Shown here in pieces: positions 15,415-23,513 of a stretch of 53,856 nucleotides of DNA. The stretch is from Bacillota bacterium (lineage in GTDB: Bacteria; Bacillota; Clostridia; Lachnospirales; Lachnospiraceae), in contig JAFAGA010000057.1 of assembly GCA_023423045.1 (NCBI GenBank), positions 1 to 53,856 on the forward strand. The letters run 5' to 3'. The translations under genes and the position numbers were made by a program. Position 1 is the first letter of the stretch; each line of letters starts with the position of its first letter. Below the pieces are notes generated by a model. It worked only from the letters and a program-made list of their open reading frames with translations, did no database searches and was not told the origin of the DNA.

Positions 15415-16467
15415 ATGTCATTAGAGATTGCAATTAAGAAAAAGCTTAACGGCTTCACCCTTGAGGTAGAATTCAATAATGAGAATCAAAGACTGGGGAT
15501 CCTGGGAGCCTCCGGTTCCGGTAAGAGCTTAACCCTAAAGTGTATTGCGGGAATTGAACATCCGGATGAAGGGCGTATTGTGCTGAATCAAAGAGAGCTT
15601 TTTGATGCCCAAAGAGGCATTAATCTGTCCCCTCAGAAGCGCAAGGTGGGATATCTGTTCCAAAGCTATGCACTTTTTCCTGCAATGACCGTGGAAGAGA
15701 ATATCGGAATTGCAATCAAGGCCCCGAAGGAGGAAAAGCGCCGGAGGATAGCCGAGAAGATAGCGGAGTACCGCCTCGACGGCCTGAGAAAACGGTATCC
15801 CTCGGAGCTGTCCGGGGGGCAGCAGCAGAGAGTTGCCCTGGCAAGAATGTTGGTGAGTGATCCGGATATCATCATGCTGGATGAGCCGTTTTCCGCTCTG
15901 GACAGCTACCTGAGGGATGTCTTGCAGCAGCAATTGCTGGAGAGCCTGGTGGATTACCGGGGGGATGTTCTTATGGTTACCCACAACCGGGATGAAGTAT
16001 ATCGTTTTTGTGAGAGGCTTCTGATTGTAAGCCAGGGCAGGGCAGTAACTTCCGGGGATACGGAGGAAGTTTTTCGAAGACCGGTTAAAATGGAGGCGGC
16101 AAGGCTCACCGGATGTAAGAATCTGTCTCCGATAAAGCGTATTGACAGCCATACTATGGAGGTGCTTCACTGGGGAATTCGGCTGTATACCGAAGGGGAG
16201 ATACCGGAGGGAATCGGTTATGTCGGAATTCGTGCCCATGATTTTATTCCGAGATGGGATCGGCCGGAGAAGAATTTCATTCCCTTTCAATTATCAGGCC
16301 GTGGTTCCCTTCCTTTTGAGGAGCAATTTTTCCTGAAGCCTGCCACAGAGAGCCTGGAGGAGCAGCTTTGCTATATTGTCCCCAGGAACCGGATAGAGGA
16401 ACTGGAGCAGAGGGGAATGCCTGGATATCTATACTTACCGGAAGAAAAGCTTCTGTTTCTGGAGTAG
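15415..16467 (+). CDS. modC: molybdate ABC transporter ATP-binding protein ModC
   Basis: The 350-residue ATPase has Walker A GASGSGKS, Q-loop YLFQSYALFP, signature LSGGQQQRVALAR, Walker B DIIMLDEPFSALD and the H-loop VTHNRDE. The C-terminal third (from about 235) is an extra domain in the place of the MOP-like regulatory domain of ModC, with GYVGIRAHDFIPRW, which in related transporters senses the substrate oxyanion. It powers molybdate uptake with ModB. Molybdate rather than sulfate is inferred from the surrounding molybdenum cofactor genes and from the ModA-type binding protein. Confidence 0.93.
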   Translation: MSLEIAIKKKLNGFTLEVEFNNENQRLGILGASGSGKSLTLKCIAGIEHPDEGRIVLNQRELFDAQRGINLSPQKRKVGYLFQSYALFPAMTVEENIGIAIKAPKEEKRRRIAEKIAEYRLDGLRKRYPSELSGGQQQRVALARMLVSDPDIIMLDEPFSALDSYLRDVLQQQLLESLVDYRGDVLMVTHNRDEVYRFCERLLIVSQGRAVTSGDTEEVFRRPVKMEAARLTGCKNLSPIKRIDSHTMEVLHWGIRLYTEGEIPEGIGYVGIRAHDFIPRWDRPEKNFIPFQLSGRGSLPFEEQFFLKPATESLEEQLCYIVPRNRIEELEQRGMPGYLYLPEEKLLFLE

Positions 16468-16535
16468 CCTTCCTTCTCAGCTGCTCTCGGAGCTGTCTTG
16501 GCAAGACGGCGGCCGCTTTTATATTCAATGAAAAT

Positions 16536-16582
16536 AGCCCACGAAAGATAAGCGCTGGCTTATTTTTCGCGGGCTTTATTAT
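16536..16582 (+). terminator. terminator after modC
   Basis: AGCCC (16536-16540) opens a long imperfect stem closing at GGGCT (16571-16575), with ATAAGC and GCTTAT pairing around the loop GCTG, followed by TTATTATT. It ends the modABC transcript and lies before the convergent small gene. Confidence 0.75.
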
Positions 16583-16600
16583 TACTGACAAATATAGAGG

Positions 16601-16786
16601 CTATCTTGTCAGTTTATCAATTTCACTTTCCTTTCGCTTGGTTATTCCGTCGCCGATATCTACGAATCGGGGATGCTTGGCAAGATCGATGGAGTCTGTT
16701 GTTCTGGTAAAATGCTCATCATAAGAGATAGAATTCATTTTCTTGATTGTTTTTTTAGAAGAATCTTTATTATCTTTTTTAAACAT
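16601..16786 (-). CDS. uncharacterised 61-residue charged protein
   Basis: I do not recognise this protein. It starts MFKKDNKDSSKKTIKK, is hydrophilic and lysine-rich, and has neither a signal peptide, membrane helix nor cysteines. The call as a real gene rests on its control signals: GGAGG at good distance from the ATG (16784-16786 on the minus strand) and a near-perfect promoter (16808-16836). A longer frame starting upstream at 16870 is excluded because it would begin before the promoter. It is convergent with modABC. The gene could belong to the many small spore- or stress-related proteins of clostridia, but nothing in it proves this. Confidence 0.65.
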   Translation of the reverse strand: MFKKDNKDSSKKTIKKMNSISYDEHFTRTTDSIDLAKHPRFVDIGDGITKRKESEIDKLTR

Positions 16787-16807
16787 AATGACCACCTCCG
16801 TATTTAT

Positions 16808-16836
16808 ATTATAGCACTTTTGGGGTTTTGTTTCAA
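16808..16836 (-). promoter_or_regulatory. promoter of the 61-residue protein gene
   Basis: On the minus strand TTGAAA (16836-16831) and TATAAT (16813-16808) are 17 nt apart. This is a near-consensus sigma-A promoter, about 22 nt from the start codon. Confidence 0.8.
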
Positions 16837-16935
16837 TACTTCTGAGGAAGGAAGTGGGGCTTTCCGTCACAATTTGGCCTGCCCATGATAGTAATATGCC
16901 GGTTTAGCTTAATATGATACTAACAATGCCATAAA

Positions 16936-17532
16936 TTAAAAATATTTCCGTACAATAATATAATCTCCGATGTTCCGATGCTGTGTAAACCCAAATTTCT
17001 CATAGAGAGGAAGAGGACCGTGGTAATTGAGCTGAACATTGGTGCTTCGGATTCCAGGATAAGCCTCCACATAAGTGTAGCCCTCTGCGCGGGCGTCGAG
17101 GATTACCTGCTCAAGAAGCTTTGTAGCGATGCCGTTTCGCCGCATATGGGGTGCAATGGTATAGCAGACAACGGATTTTATCCGGTCTCCGGAGGATTCT
17201 GCATCCCAGAGCTCCGGCCATTGGTCGGGGCTTAGCTTCACATAGGAGGACTTATCATTGGAATTGCACCAGCCGGCTACAACACCGTCCTCATACGCAA
17301 GATAGCCTTGGAGCCTGCCTTCCCGGATATAACGGGCAGCCAGGCTGCGCCTGTCACAGGAGCCCTCGCAGGCGGCAGAGTTTTCCTCGCCGGTCTCCTG
17401 TTCATCCTTCAAATGATACCACAGGCAGTAACATCCGGCCCACTCCTCATTGTCGGTAAAGGCAACCTTGTCAAAGAATTCTATATAATCAGGAATTAAC
17501 TCAGGGCTTAACTTTTTTATCACGGTACTCAT
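16936..17532 (-). CDS. GNAT family N-acetyltransferase
   Basis: The 198-residue protein has a GNAT fold. The acetyl-CoA-binding motif is IAPHMRRNGIATKLLEQ, followed by EAYPG and a C-terminal YEKFGFTQH. The N-terminal half contains several cysteines (GCYCLWYH, ACEGSCDRRS) in a pattern seen in clostridial GNAT proteins of unknown substrate. The start at 17532 is chosen because GGAGG (within ATGGAGG at 17544) lies 5 nt upstream; using the earlier ATG would consume the ribosome site. No partner gene is adjacent. Substrate unknown. Confidence 0.85.
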   Translation of the reverse strand: MSTVIKKLSPELIPDYIEFFDKVAFTDNEEWAGCYCLWYHLKDEQETGEENSAACEGSCDRRSLAARYIREGRLQGYLAYEDGVVAGWCNSNDKSSYVKLSPDQWPELWDAESSGDRIKSVVCYTIAPHMRRNGIATKLLEQVILDARAEGYTYVEAYPGIRSTNVQLNYHGPLPLYEKFGFTQHRNIGDYIIVRKYF

Positions 17533-17740
17533 AGCGGCCTCCATTCTGCTGATATACAGCAAAGGTGTAAAGTGTTTTATATTATGAATCATAATCCATA
17601 AGCTGTAAAATGGCAATTGTTTTGTATAAAAGCTCTATTCCCGGGAAATGTTGATATTGTTCATATTATCGGAAAAAACCATGTTCCGATAACTTACTAT
17701 AAAAACCAGGGTGATATCCCAGGAAAGGAAGGCAAGCATT

Positions 17741-18010
17741 ATGGAAGAAAATCATTACCGTTGTCCCGTCTGCAATCATGGTGACCTGACACTCCGATAT
17801 GAAGCCAGTTATGTGTACTCTTATGCTTTGGATAAGGATGCGCCGGGGCATAAGAACTCAGAGGAGTTTCTGTCATATCTGTACGATAAACGGGAGCAGA
17901 CAAATTCAAGAACCTTTATAGAGTGCAACTACTGCAAGGCACAATACCCCTACTCTTTTATTAATGGGGTACTGGAGGAGGATAGGAGGGAGGGAATATA
18001 TAAGGCATAG
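17741..18010 (+). CDS. small two-Cys-pair zinc-ribbon-like protein
   Basis: The 89-residue protein has two CxxC pairs, Cys8/Cys11 in CPVC and Cys62/Cys65 in CNYC, that probably bind one zinc. The spacing resembles a zinc ribbon with a long acidic and aromatic insertion between the knuckles. I do not recognise a specific family or function. The start at 17741 follows AGGAAAGGAAGG; the longer frame from 17711 includes this site and is rejected. A weak hairpin AAAGGTT/AACCTTT follows the gene. Confidence 0.65.
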   Translation: MEENHYRCPVCNHGDLTLRYEASYVYSYALDKDAPGHKNSEEFLSYLYDKREQTNSRTFIECNYCKAQYPYSFINGVLEEDRREGIYKA

Positions 18011-18123
18011 AATAAAAAGGTTAATTAAAAGAACCTTTATAGAGCCGGAAATTACTTTTAGTAAGCTTTTGCAGTCAATACATCGAATCTGAGGGATGAC
18101 ATTGGTTCTGGAAGTGAGCGCTG

Positions 18124-18152
18124 TTGAAATTATAACAGGAGCAGGTTATAAT
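18124..18152 (+). promoter_or_regulatory. promoter of the histidine phosphatase gene
   Basis: TTGAAA (18124-18129) and TATAAT (18147-18152) are spaced by 17 nt, about 70 nt before the start codon at 18223. Confidence 0.8.
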
Positions 18153-18222
18153 ACAAATTATATGAAATAAGGATGCTATTTAAACAGTTTACTTGTTAAG
18201 GATTTCCGGAAAGGATAGGTAT

Positions 18223-18822
18223 ATGACAACAATTTATCTGATCAGGCATGCACAGCCGAATTTTTCAGTGCATAACGACATGGAAAGGCCATTGACCGCG
18301 GAGGGGAGGGAGAGCTGCCGGTGGGTTACAAGCTATCTGCAGAAGAAGCAGGTCCACCGGATATTCTCCAGCCCCTACCGCCGTGCCGTTGATACGGTCC
18401 AGCCCTTTGCTGATGAAATGGGGTTGACAATCCAAACAGTGTATGAACTCAGAGAGCGTGGGGTGGATTCTGCCTGGATTGAGAATTTTGATGAATTTGT
18501 ACATTGCCAGTGGAAGGATTTTGAATATAAGCGAAAGGGCGGAGAGAGCTTAAGGGAGGTTCAGGACAGATGCATCCGGGCTTTGGAAGCTATCCTGGAG
18601 AAGCACCGGGACAGCAATATCGTGATAGGCTCCCATGGTACGGCAATCAGTGTGATTCTCCATTGCTATGACAATAGCTATGGTGTGGAACAGTTTAATC
18701 TGATCAGGAATATCATGCCCTTTGCCGCAAGATTAACCTTTGAAGCCAAGGAATGCATCTCTATGGAAATCCTGGACATCCGTGAAGGTGAAGAGATCAA
18801 GCTGTATGAGAGCCATTTTTAG
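18223..18822 (+). CDS. histidine phosphatase family protein (phosphoglycerate mutase-like)
   Basis: The 199-residue protein begins TTIYLIRHAQPNFS, the RHG-type motif of the branch (RHA here), where the histidine is phosphorylated in catalysis. FSSPYRRAVDT supplies the second arginine, ERGVDSAW the acid, and VIGSHGTAIS the second catalytic histidine. Members act as phosphoglycerate mutases or phosphatases on small metabolites; the substrate is not clear. The ATG at 18223 is preceded by GGAAAGGATAGG; the longer frame to 18193 is unlikely. It has its own promoter and is followed by an 18-nt palindrome. Confidence 0.87.
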   Translation: MTTIYLIRHAQPNFSVHNDMERPLTAEGRESCRWVTSYLQKKQVHRIFSSPYRRAVDTVQPFADEMGLTIQTVYELRERGVDSAWIENFDEFVHCQWKDFEYKRKGGESLREVQDRCIRALEAILEKHRDSNIVIGSHGTAISVILHCYDNSYGVEQFNLIRNIMPFAARLTFEAKECISMEILDIREGEEIKLYESHF

Positions 18823-18829
18823 CAGAAAG

Positions 18830-18847
18830 AAACAGGTTAACCTGTTT
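18830..18847. repeat. perfect 18-nt palindrome
   Basis: AAACAGGTTAACCTGTTT is a perfect palindrome 7 nt after the stop of the histidine phosphatase gene. Without a loop or U-tract it is a poor terminator and looks more like a protein-binding site for the downstream folA-type gene. Confidence 0.45.
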
Positions 18848-18874
18848 AAGCCATATCCTTATCCCTGCGGAGCA

Positions 18875-18883
18875 TGTTATAAT
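18875..18883 (+). promoter_or_regulatory. extended -10 promoter upstream of the DHFR fusion
   Basis: TGTTATAAT is a consensus extended -10 element (TGn-TATAAT) with no good -35 box. A further TATAAT (18933-18938), also without a clear -35, lies 44 nt before the start codon and is an alternative. Confidence 0.5.
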
Positions 18884-18982
18884 ATTCAAAGGCGGTCCCT
18901 TGGGTGATACATATTATCAAACGAAACATAAGTATAATGCTCTCGCCCGGACCGATAGGAACGAAAAACAGGAGGAGTTCAA

Positions 18983-20011
18983 ATGCTCGCAATGATTGCT
19001 GCATTATCGAAGAATTATGTGATCGGAAATAACGGTATCATACCCTGGAAGGTGAAAGGGGAGCAAAAGCGATTCAAGGAGCTGACCATGGGAAAGATCG
19101 TAATTATGGGAAAGCGTTCCTTTGAAGAGATTGGGAGGCCGTTACCCAACCGGAGGACGATTGTTATCTCGAATTCGGTGAAGTTTGAATATGATAACTG
19201 CATCACCCTCGGCTCCCTGGCTGAGGCATTGGAGTATGTGGGTACGGAGGATGCTTTTATCGCGGGAGGTGAGCGGCTGTACCGGGAGGCCTTGCCGTTG
19301 GCCGATATGCTTTACCTTACGATGCTTGAGCTGGAAGTTTGCGGAGACACTTATTTTCCGGAATTTCGGAAGGAGGATTTTGACCTGGTGGAGGAAGAGG
19401 ACCATGAAGGGGAGGTGCCCTACCGGTATCTGACCTACAGAAGAAAGTCCGACAGAGCTTGCGGAAGTCCGGGATTAGATGCCAGGAACAAGGAATATAT
19501 CGGGAAGCAGGGTGAGGTTGCCCTGCGCTATGCTATTTTAGAGGATGCAAAGCTGCTTTGCAGGTGGTGGAATGATGGCAGGGTAATGGCGCATGCAGGC
19601 TTTCCCAACGGCCTGAATACGACCCAAGAGGCAATCCAGGAGCAGATTGCCGGTGAGAACAGGGAGAGACGCAGGGTGATCCTGGAGATTGGTCCGGTGA
19701 TGGCAGGTGAGATGAGCTATCGCATCCTCGGTACGTCCGCAGAGATCGGTATAAAAATTTGTGAGAGTTCATACCAGGGACAGGGATACGGAACCACTGC
19801 CTTGAGGCTCTTGATAGAATACCTCTTTACCAATGAGGGGATCAATAAAATCATTTTGGATACGAACCTGAAGAATATCCGGGCGCAGCATGTTTATGAG
19901 AAAATAGGCTTTATTAAAAAGGAGCTTCATATGGATGCCTGGATGGATCAGTTGGGACAGCTGCAATCCTCTATCGATTATGAGCTGGAGAGGGAGAATT
20001 ATTACTCATGA
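18983..20011 (+). CDS. dihydrofolate reductase fused to a GNAT acetyltransferase
   Basis: The single 342-codon frame encodes two enzymes. Residues 1-155 are dihydrofolate reductase, which makes tetrahydrofolate. They contain MIAALSKNYVIGNNGIIPWK, an acidic residue (Glu in KGEQKRF) at the position of E. coli Asp27, the NADPH-binding GKRSFEEIG, and the folate-binding arginine in PNRRTIVIS. Residues about 172-342 are a RimJ/RimL-like acetyltransferase with the acetyl-CoA motif YQGQGYGTTALRLL and a YEKIGF end. A short hydrophilic linker joins them. No frameshift or stop is needed and AGGAGG precedes the ATG, so the fusion looks real. Its benefit is unknown. No thyA or folate gene is nearby. Confidence 0.9.
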   Translation: MLAMIAALSKNYVIGNNGIIPWKVKGEQKRFKELTMGKIVIMGKRSFEEIGRPLPNRRTIVISNSVKFEYDNCITLGSLAEALEYVGTEDAFIAGGERLYREALPLADMLYLTMLELEVCGDTYFPEFRKEDFDLVEEEDHEGEVPYRYLTYRRKSDRACGSPGLDARNKEYIGKQGEVALRYAILEDAKLLCRWWNDGRVMAHAGFPNGLNTTQEAIQEQIAGENRERRRVILEIGPVMAGEMSYRILGTSAEIGIKICESSYQGQGYGTTALRLLIEYLFTNEGINKIILDTNLKNIRAQHVYEKIGFIKKELHMDAWMDQLGQLQSSIDYELERENYYS

Positions 20012-20100
20012 TAATTTTCCTAAAGCATAGAAATTATCATCTAATGACTCCAAATAGCATATCTAGGTCTATTTTATCATATTTGGGAGAGCTTTCCTCG

Positions 20101-20129
20101 TTGACTTTGTCAATGATTTGACATAATAT
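20101..20129 (+). promoter_or_regulatory. promoter of the MBL-fold gene
   Basis: TTGACT (20101-20106) and TAATAT (20124-20129) with a 17-nt spacer. The start codon used lies 122 nt downstream, leaving a fairly long leader. Confidence 0.7.
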
Positions 20130-20251
20130 GTTAGTTGTAAGATTTGATACTGTCTTCATGGAAGAAGCATTTATATCAAGCTTTTTTTATGAAGTTTTTA
20201 CTTTTCAAAGTAAGAGTTTCGAATATTATAATGTTTAAGGCAGGTAATCCA

Positions 20252-21001
20252 ATGAAGAAGGTGGAATTAGCGCAAGGGGTGTATCAATACCTCTTTGAAC
20301 CGGCAGCAGATACTTTATATGGAAATAATGTAATTGCAGTTATTTACGGAAACAGGGCCATATTAATTGACACAGGATACGCTTTTCAGACGGAAGAAGT
20401 AAAAAGGGACCTGGCAAGCTCTAACATATCCATTGAAGGGGTTATCCTATCTCATTTTCATGAAGGCCATATCCAAGGGATAAAAAGCCTCCCGGGGATT
20501 ACGGTTTACGGCAGCAGCTATTATCAGCATACCCTGGATCAATGGGTGCCCGCTGGGGATCGGAAGTATTACATACCGACGGAGAAGGTTGAGAAAACAC
20601 GCAGAATACTGTTTGGAGATCATGTGCTGGAGTTGATTCATAATCCGGGCCATACGATCTGCACCCTGCTGGTGAAGATTGACGAACAGTTCCTGTATGT
20701 TGCGGACGAGTTGGTATATGCGGTAGGCCAGGAGCCGGTGCTGCCCAATCTGACCAAGGATGATATTATTAATCATTATGTATCGGTTCATAATCTATCC
20801 AAGCTCAGTAATTATTGCTTTATCCCGGGGCATGGTGCGGCGATACGGGAGCAGGCCGATATTATCAGAGACATCAAGAATATAAGCCATTACCTGTGTG
20901 AGGTTTTAAGCAACGACGAAGAAATACCGGTTGAGCAGGCTACCCGCAGCTGTACCTGTGTGTTTGTACATACGGAATGGCATGAGAATGTATATAAATA
21001 A
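20252..21001 (+). CDS. MBL-fold metallohydrolase with an altered metal motif
   Basis: The 249-residue protein follows the metallo-beta-lactamase fold: AILIDTGYAF, then the first metal motif SHFHEGHIQG, LIHNPGHTICTL, FLYVADELVY and FIPGHG. The family motif is HxHxDH; here the aspartate that binds the second metal is glycine (HFHEGH). The metal centre may therefore be mononuclear or differently filled. Function cannot be assigned beyond hydrolase-like. The start at 20252 follows AAGGCAGG. Frames extending to 20144 have no ribosome site. The tail holds several cysteines (SCTC). A strong hairpin follows the gene. Confidence 0.82.
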   Translation: MKKVELAQGVYQYLFEPAADTLYGNNVIAVIYGNRAILIDTGYAFQTEEVKRDLASSNISIEGVILSHFHEGHIQGIKSLPGITVYGSSYYQHTLDQWVPAGDRKYYIPTEKVEKTRRILFGDHVLELIHNPGHTICTLLVKIDEQFLYVADELVYAVGQEPVLPNLTKDDIINHYVSVHNLSKLSNYCFIPGHGAAIREQADIIRDIKNISHYLCEVLSNDEEIPVEQATRSCTCVFVHTEWHENVYK

Positions 21002-21029
21002 AGATGGTATTTCATACCGGCATCCCAGG

Positions 21030-21093
21030 GCTGTAGTCCGTGATGCAATCCTTCCGGTTTCGGGGATTGCATCACAGATTACAGCTCGATTTT
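21030..21093 (+). terminator. long-stem terminator
   Basis: GCTGTA-GTC-GTGATGCAATCC pairs with GGATTGCATCAC-GAT-TACAGC around a short loop, giving a stem of about 20 bp (21030-21085). It is followed by a weak T-run (TCGATTTT). It ends the MBL-fold transcript. Confidence 0.7.
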
Positions 21094-21229
21094 ATGCCTT
21101 CATAATGAGAACTAAGGAACCATCTGTAACGAAAGAAGATTACCCTGGCCGGATCTGTATATAAAATGATATGTCAGAATGCCGCAGACCGATCTGTAAT
21201 AATAAATTCTCCATGGAAGAAAAAAGGTA

Positions 21230-21258
21230 TTGACGAATCCTTATTTTAATAGTACACT
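21230..21258 (+). promoter_or_regulatory. promoter of the ABC_sub_bind transporter operon
   Basis: TTGACG (21230-21235) and TACACT (21253-21258) with 17 nt between them. Transcription would start near 21265, leaving an untranslated leader of about 120 nt. Together with the terminator, promoter and leader this accounts for the 387-nt gap after the MBL gene. Confidence 0.65.
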
Positions 21259-21268
21259 TTATCAAATA

Positions 21269-21358
21269 AAAGCATTAAAGCTTTAAAGCGAGATAGTATC
21301 CTGGAAAGCAGTATTCCAAAGAAAGAGACTACGTTGATCGTGGATGATAAGCTTTAAT
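21269..21358 (+). promoter_or_regulatory. candidate structured leader RNA of the transporter operon
   Basis: ATTAAAGCTT (21274-21283) is exactly complementary to AAGCTTTAAT (21349-21358), so a 10-bp stem can enclose 65 nt. Inside it TGGAA/TTCCA (7-nt loop) and CTACG/CGTGG (5-nt loop) make a three-way junction. The 5' strand can alternatively pair locally: AAAGC (21269-21273) with GCTTT (21280-21284). The two foldings exclude each other, and the ribosome site starts at 21375. It matches no riboswitch class I can recall. Confidence 0.4.
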
Positions 21359-21388
21359 AAATTCATATGTTTATGAGGAGGTAGTTCT

Positions 21389-22417
21389 TTGAGAAAAATT
21401 CTTGCATTGATTTTTTCTGTAATGTTAGTCCTGAGCCTTGCCGCCTGCAACGCGGCGGACACTAAGACATCCGGAAGCAATGAATCTGCCGGAGGCCAGG
21501 AGAGCGGCCAGGCTGAAAGCCAGACGGATGAGAAGACCGTCTATACCGTAGGAATTCTTCAGCTGGTCCGGCACGACGCCCTGGATGCCGCTACCAAAGG
21601 ATTTCGGGATGCTCTGACTGAGAAGCTGGGCAGCCAGGTGCAATTCGACGAGCAGAATGCGGCGGGGGATTCCCCAACCTGTGCTACCATAGCAAACCAG
21701 TTTGTTTCCAGCAAATATGACTTAATTATGGCGAATGCGACACCTGCAGTTCAGGCAGCCGTCTCCGCAACCAGCACCATTCCGGTTCTGGGAACCTCTG
21801 TTACAGATTATGCCACGGCTTTGGATATTGATAACTGGACCGGAGTAACCGGTATGAATGTATCCGGAACCGCGGATTTGGCTCCTCTGGACAAACAGGC
21901 TGATATGATTAAGGAGCTGTTTCCGGATGCAAAGAATATAGGTATTCTCTATTGCTCCGCAGAGCCAAATTCTAAATACCAGTCAACCACAATCCAGGGA
22001 TATTTAACAGAGATGGGATACACTTGCACGGAATATACTTTTGCCGATTCCAATGATGTGGCTTCCGTTACACAGAATGCCTGCTCCAACAGTGATGTCA
22101 TTTTTGTCCCCACGGATAACACGGCCGCTTCCTGTACCGAGGCCATCAACAATGTTGCGGAGCCTGCAGGAGTGCCGATTGTAACCGGTGAAGAGGGTAT
22201 CGCCAAAGGCTGCGGAGTTGCTACTCTTTCCATCAGCTACTATGAGTTAGGCTATACCACCGGTGAGATGGCTTATGAGGTTCTTGTGAACGGCGCTGAT
22301 ATCTCCGCGATGGAAGTGAAGTATTCCCCCAGTACTACATATAAGTACATGCCCGAACGTGCCGACAAGCTGGGAGTTACCATTCCGGACAGTTATACAG
22401 CTATCACGGTTGAATAA
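21389..22417 (+). CDS. ABC transporter substrate-binding lipoprotein, ABC_sub_bind family
   Basis: The 342-residue lipoprotein has a signal peptide with lipobox LAAC and a short Ser/Gly/Gln-rich linker. The rest resembles the ABC_sub_bind (TrpX-like) periplasmic-binding family: VGILQLVRHDALDAATKGF, then IPVLGTSVTDY, GILYCSAEPNS and VPIVTGEEG. Members bind aromatic amino acids or other small ligands; the ligand here is not known. Translation starts at TTG (21389), which follows GAGGAGG by 7 nt; no ATG fits. It is followed by its permease and ATPase. Confidence 0.9.
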   Translation: MRKILALIFSVMLVLSLAACNAADTKTSGSNESAGGQESGQAESQTDEKTVYTVGILQLVRHDALDAATKGFRDALTEKLGSQVQFDEQNAAGDSPTCATIANQFVSSKYDLIMANATPAVQAAVSATSTIPVLGTSVTDYATALDIDNWTGVTGMNVSGTADLAPLDKQADMIKELFPDAKNIGILYCSAEPNSKYQSTTIQGYLTEMGYTCTEYTFADSNDVASVTQNACSNSDVIFVPTDNTAASCTEAINNVAEPAGVPIVTGEEGIAKGCGVATLSISYYELGYTTGEMAYEVLVNGADISAMEVKYSPSTTYKYMPERADKLGVTIPDSYTAITVE

Positions 22418-22489
22418 ACAACAAGAAGCGGCAAGCTGCTTCTCTTATGTTAATCAAATCAATAGGAGTACTTCCTATAAGAACTCTAG

Positions 22490-22520
22490 AAGGGGTGCCT
22501 TGTCATAAACGGCATCCCTT
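22490..22520 (+). terminator. intercistronic hairpin between binding protein and permease genes
   Basis: AAGGGGTGCC (22490-22499) pairs with GGCATCCCTT (22511-22520) over 10 bp including one G-U pair. There is no U-tract. In ABC operons such hairpins stabilise the binding-protein message or reduce read-through so that the binding protein is made in excess. Confidence 0.5.
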
Positions 22521-22540
22521 AAAACTGTAAGGAGGAGAAA

Positions 22541-23509
22541 ATGAGTTACTTTGCAACCCTGAATCCAATGAATTTAATCAACGCCCTTCCCGGAAGCATT
22601 GCCCAGGGAATTATCTGGGGTATTATGGCGCTTGGTGTCTATGTCACCTTCCGGCTGCTGGACTTTGCGGACCTGACAGTTGACGGCTCCTTTGCCACCG
22701 GAGGTGCGGTTACCGTTATGCTGACCCTGGCCGGGGTTCCGCTTCCACTGGCTCTGCTTGTTGCGGTACTTGCCGGGATTGCAGCCGGTCTGACTACGGG
22801 CCTGCTGCATACTGTTCTTGGAATTCCGCCGATTCTTTCCGGAATTCTGACACAGATCGCTTTGTATTCGGTGAATCTGCATATTATGGGTATGGCCGCA
22901 AATAAGGCATTGAGTGTTCAAAAATACAATCTGCTGGTTTCTTTAATGGATACAAAAAGGTCGATTCTTGTAGCAGGCCTTTTCGCAATTGCCCTAATTG
23001 CTTTGCTGTACTGGTATTTTGGCACCGAGCAGGGAAGCTCCATACGCGCAACCGGCTGCAACCCCTCCATGAGTAAGGCTAACGGCATCAATATTAATTT
23101 CACCAAGGTCCTGGCACTGGCAATATCCAACGGCCTTGTGGGGCTGTCCGGCGGTCTGATGGTACAGTACCAGGGCTTTGCGGATATCAATATGGGCCGG
23201 GGGGCCATTGTTATCGGTCTGGCGGCGGTAATTATCGGAGAGGTGCTGGGAGAAGGCATATTAAGAAAGCAAATGAATTTTGCATTCCGCCTGGTATTTG
23301 TCATTATGGGCGGTGTCATTTATTATATTGTTGTGGGTATCGTGCTTTGGCTAAAGCTGAATTCCAACGACCTTAAGCTGTTTACCGCTATCATTGTAGC
23401 CATATTCCTTGCGGTCCCCTATCTCCAGGGAAGGCGTAAAAATTCCTTCGGACGCACGGCAAGGGCTTCTCTGGCCACACTGAAGGAAAGAAAAGGGAAG
23501 GAGAAATAG
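22541..23509 (+). CDS. ABC transporter permease (branched-chain/TrpY-like)
   Basis: The 322-residue protein is strongly hydrophobic with about eight to ten membrane segments. GIIWGIMALGVYVTFRLLDF-type N-terminus, DLTVDGSFATGGAV, and GSSIRATGCNPSMSKANGI in the cytoplasmic loop match the BPD_transp_2 permeases that pair with ABC_sub_bind binding proteins. GLSGGLMVQYQGFADINMG is another conserved stretch. The C-terminus is lysine-rich and cytoplasmic. AAGGAGGAG precedes the ATG. The ATPase gene starts 5 nt after its stop. Confidence 0.92.
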   Translation: MSYFATLNPMNLINALPGSIAQGIIWGIMALGVYVTFRLLDFADLTVDGSFATGGAVTVMLTLAGVPLPLALLVAVLAGIAAGLTTGLLHTVLGIPPILSGILTQIALYSVNLHIMGMAANKALSVQKYNLLVSLMDTKRSILVAGLFAIALIALLYWYFGTEQGSSIRATGCNPSMSKANGININFTKVLALAISNGLVGLSGGLMVQYQGFADINMGRGAIVIGLAAVIIGEVLGEGILRKQMNFAFRLVFVIMGGVIYYIVVGIVLWLKLNSNDLKLFTAIIVAIFLAVPYLQGRRKNSFGRTARASLATLKERKGKEK

Positions 23510-23513
23510 GCAC

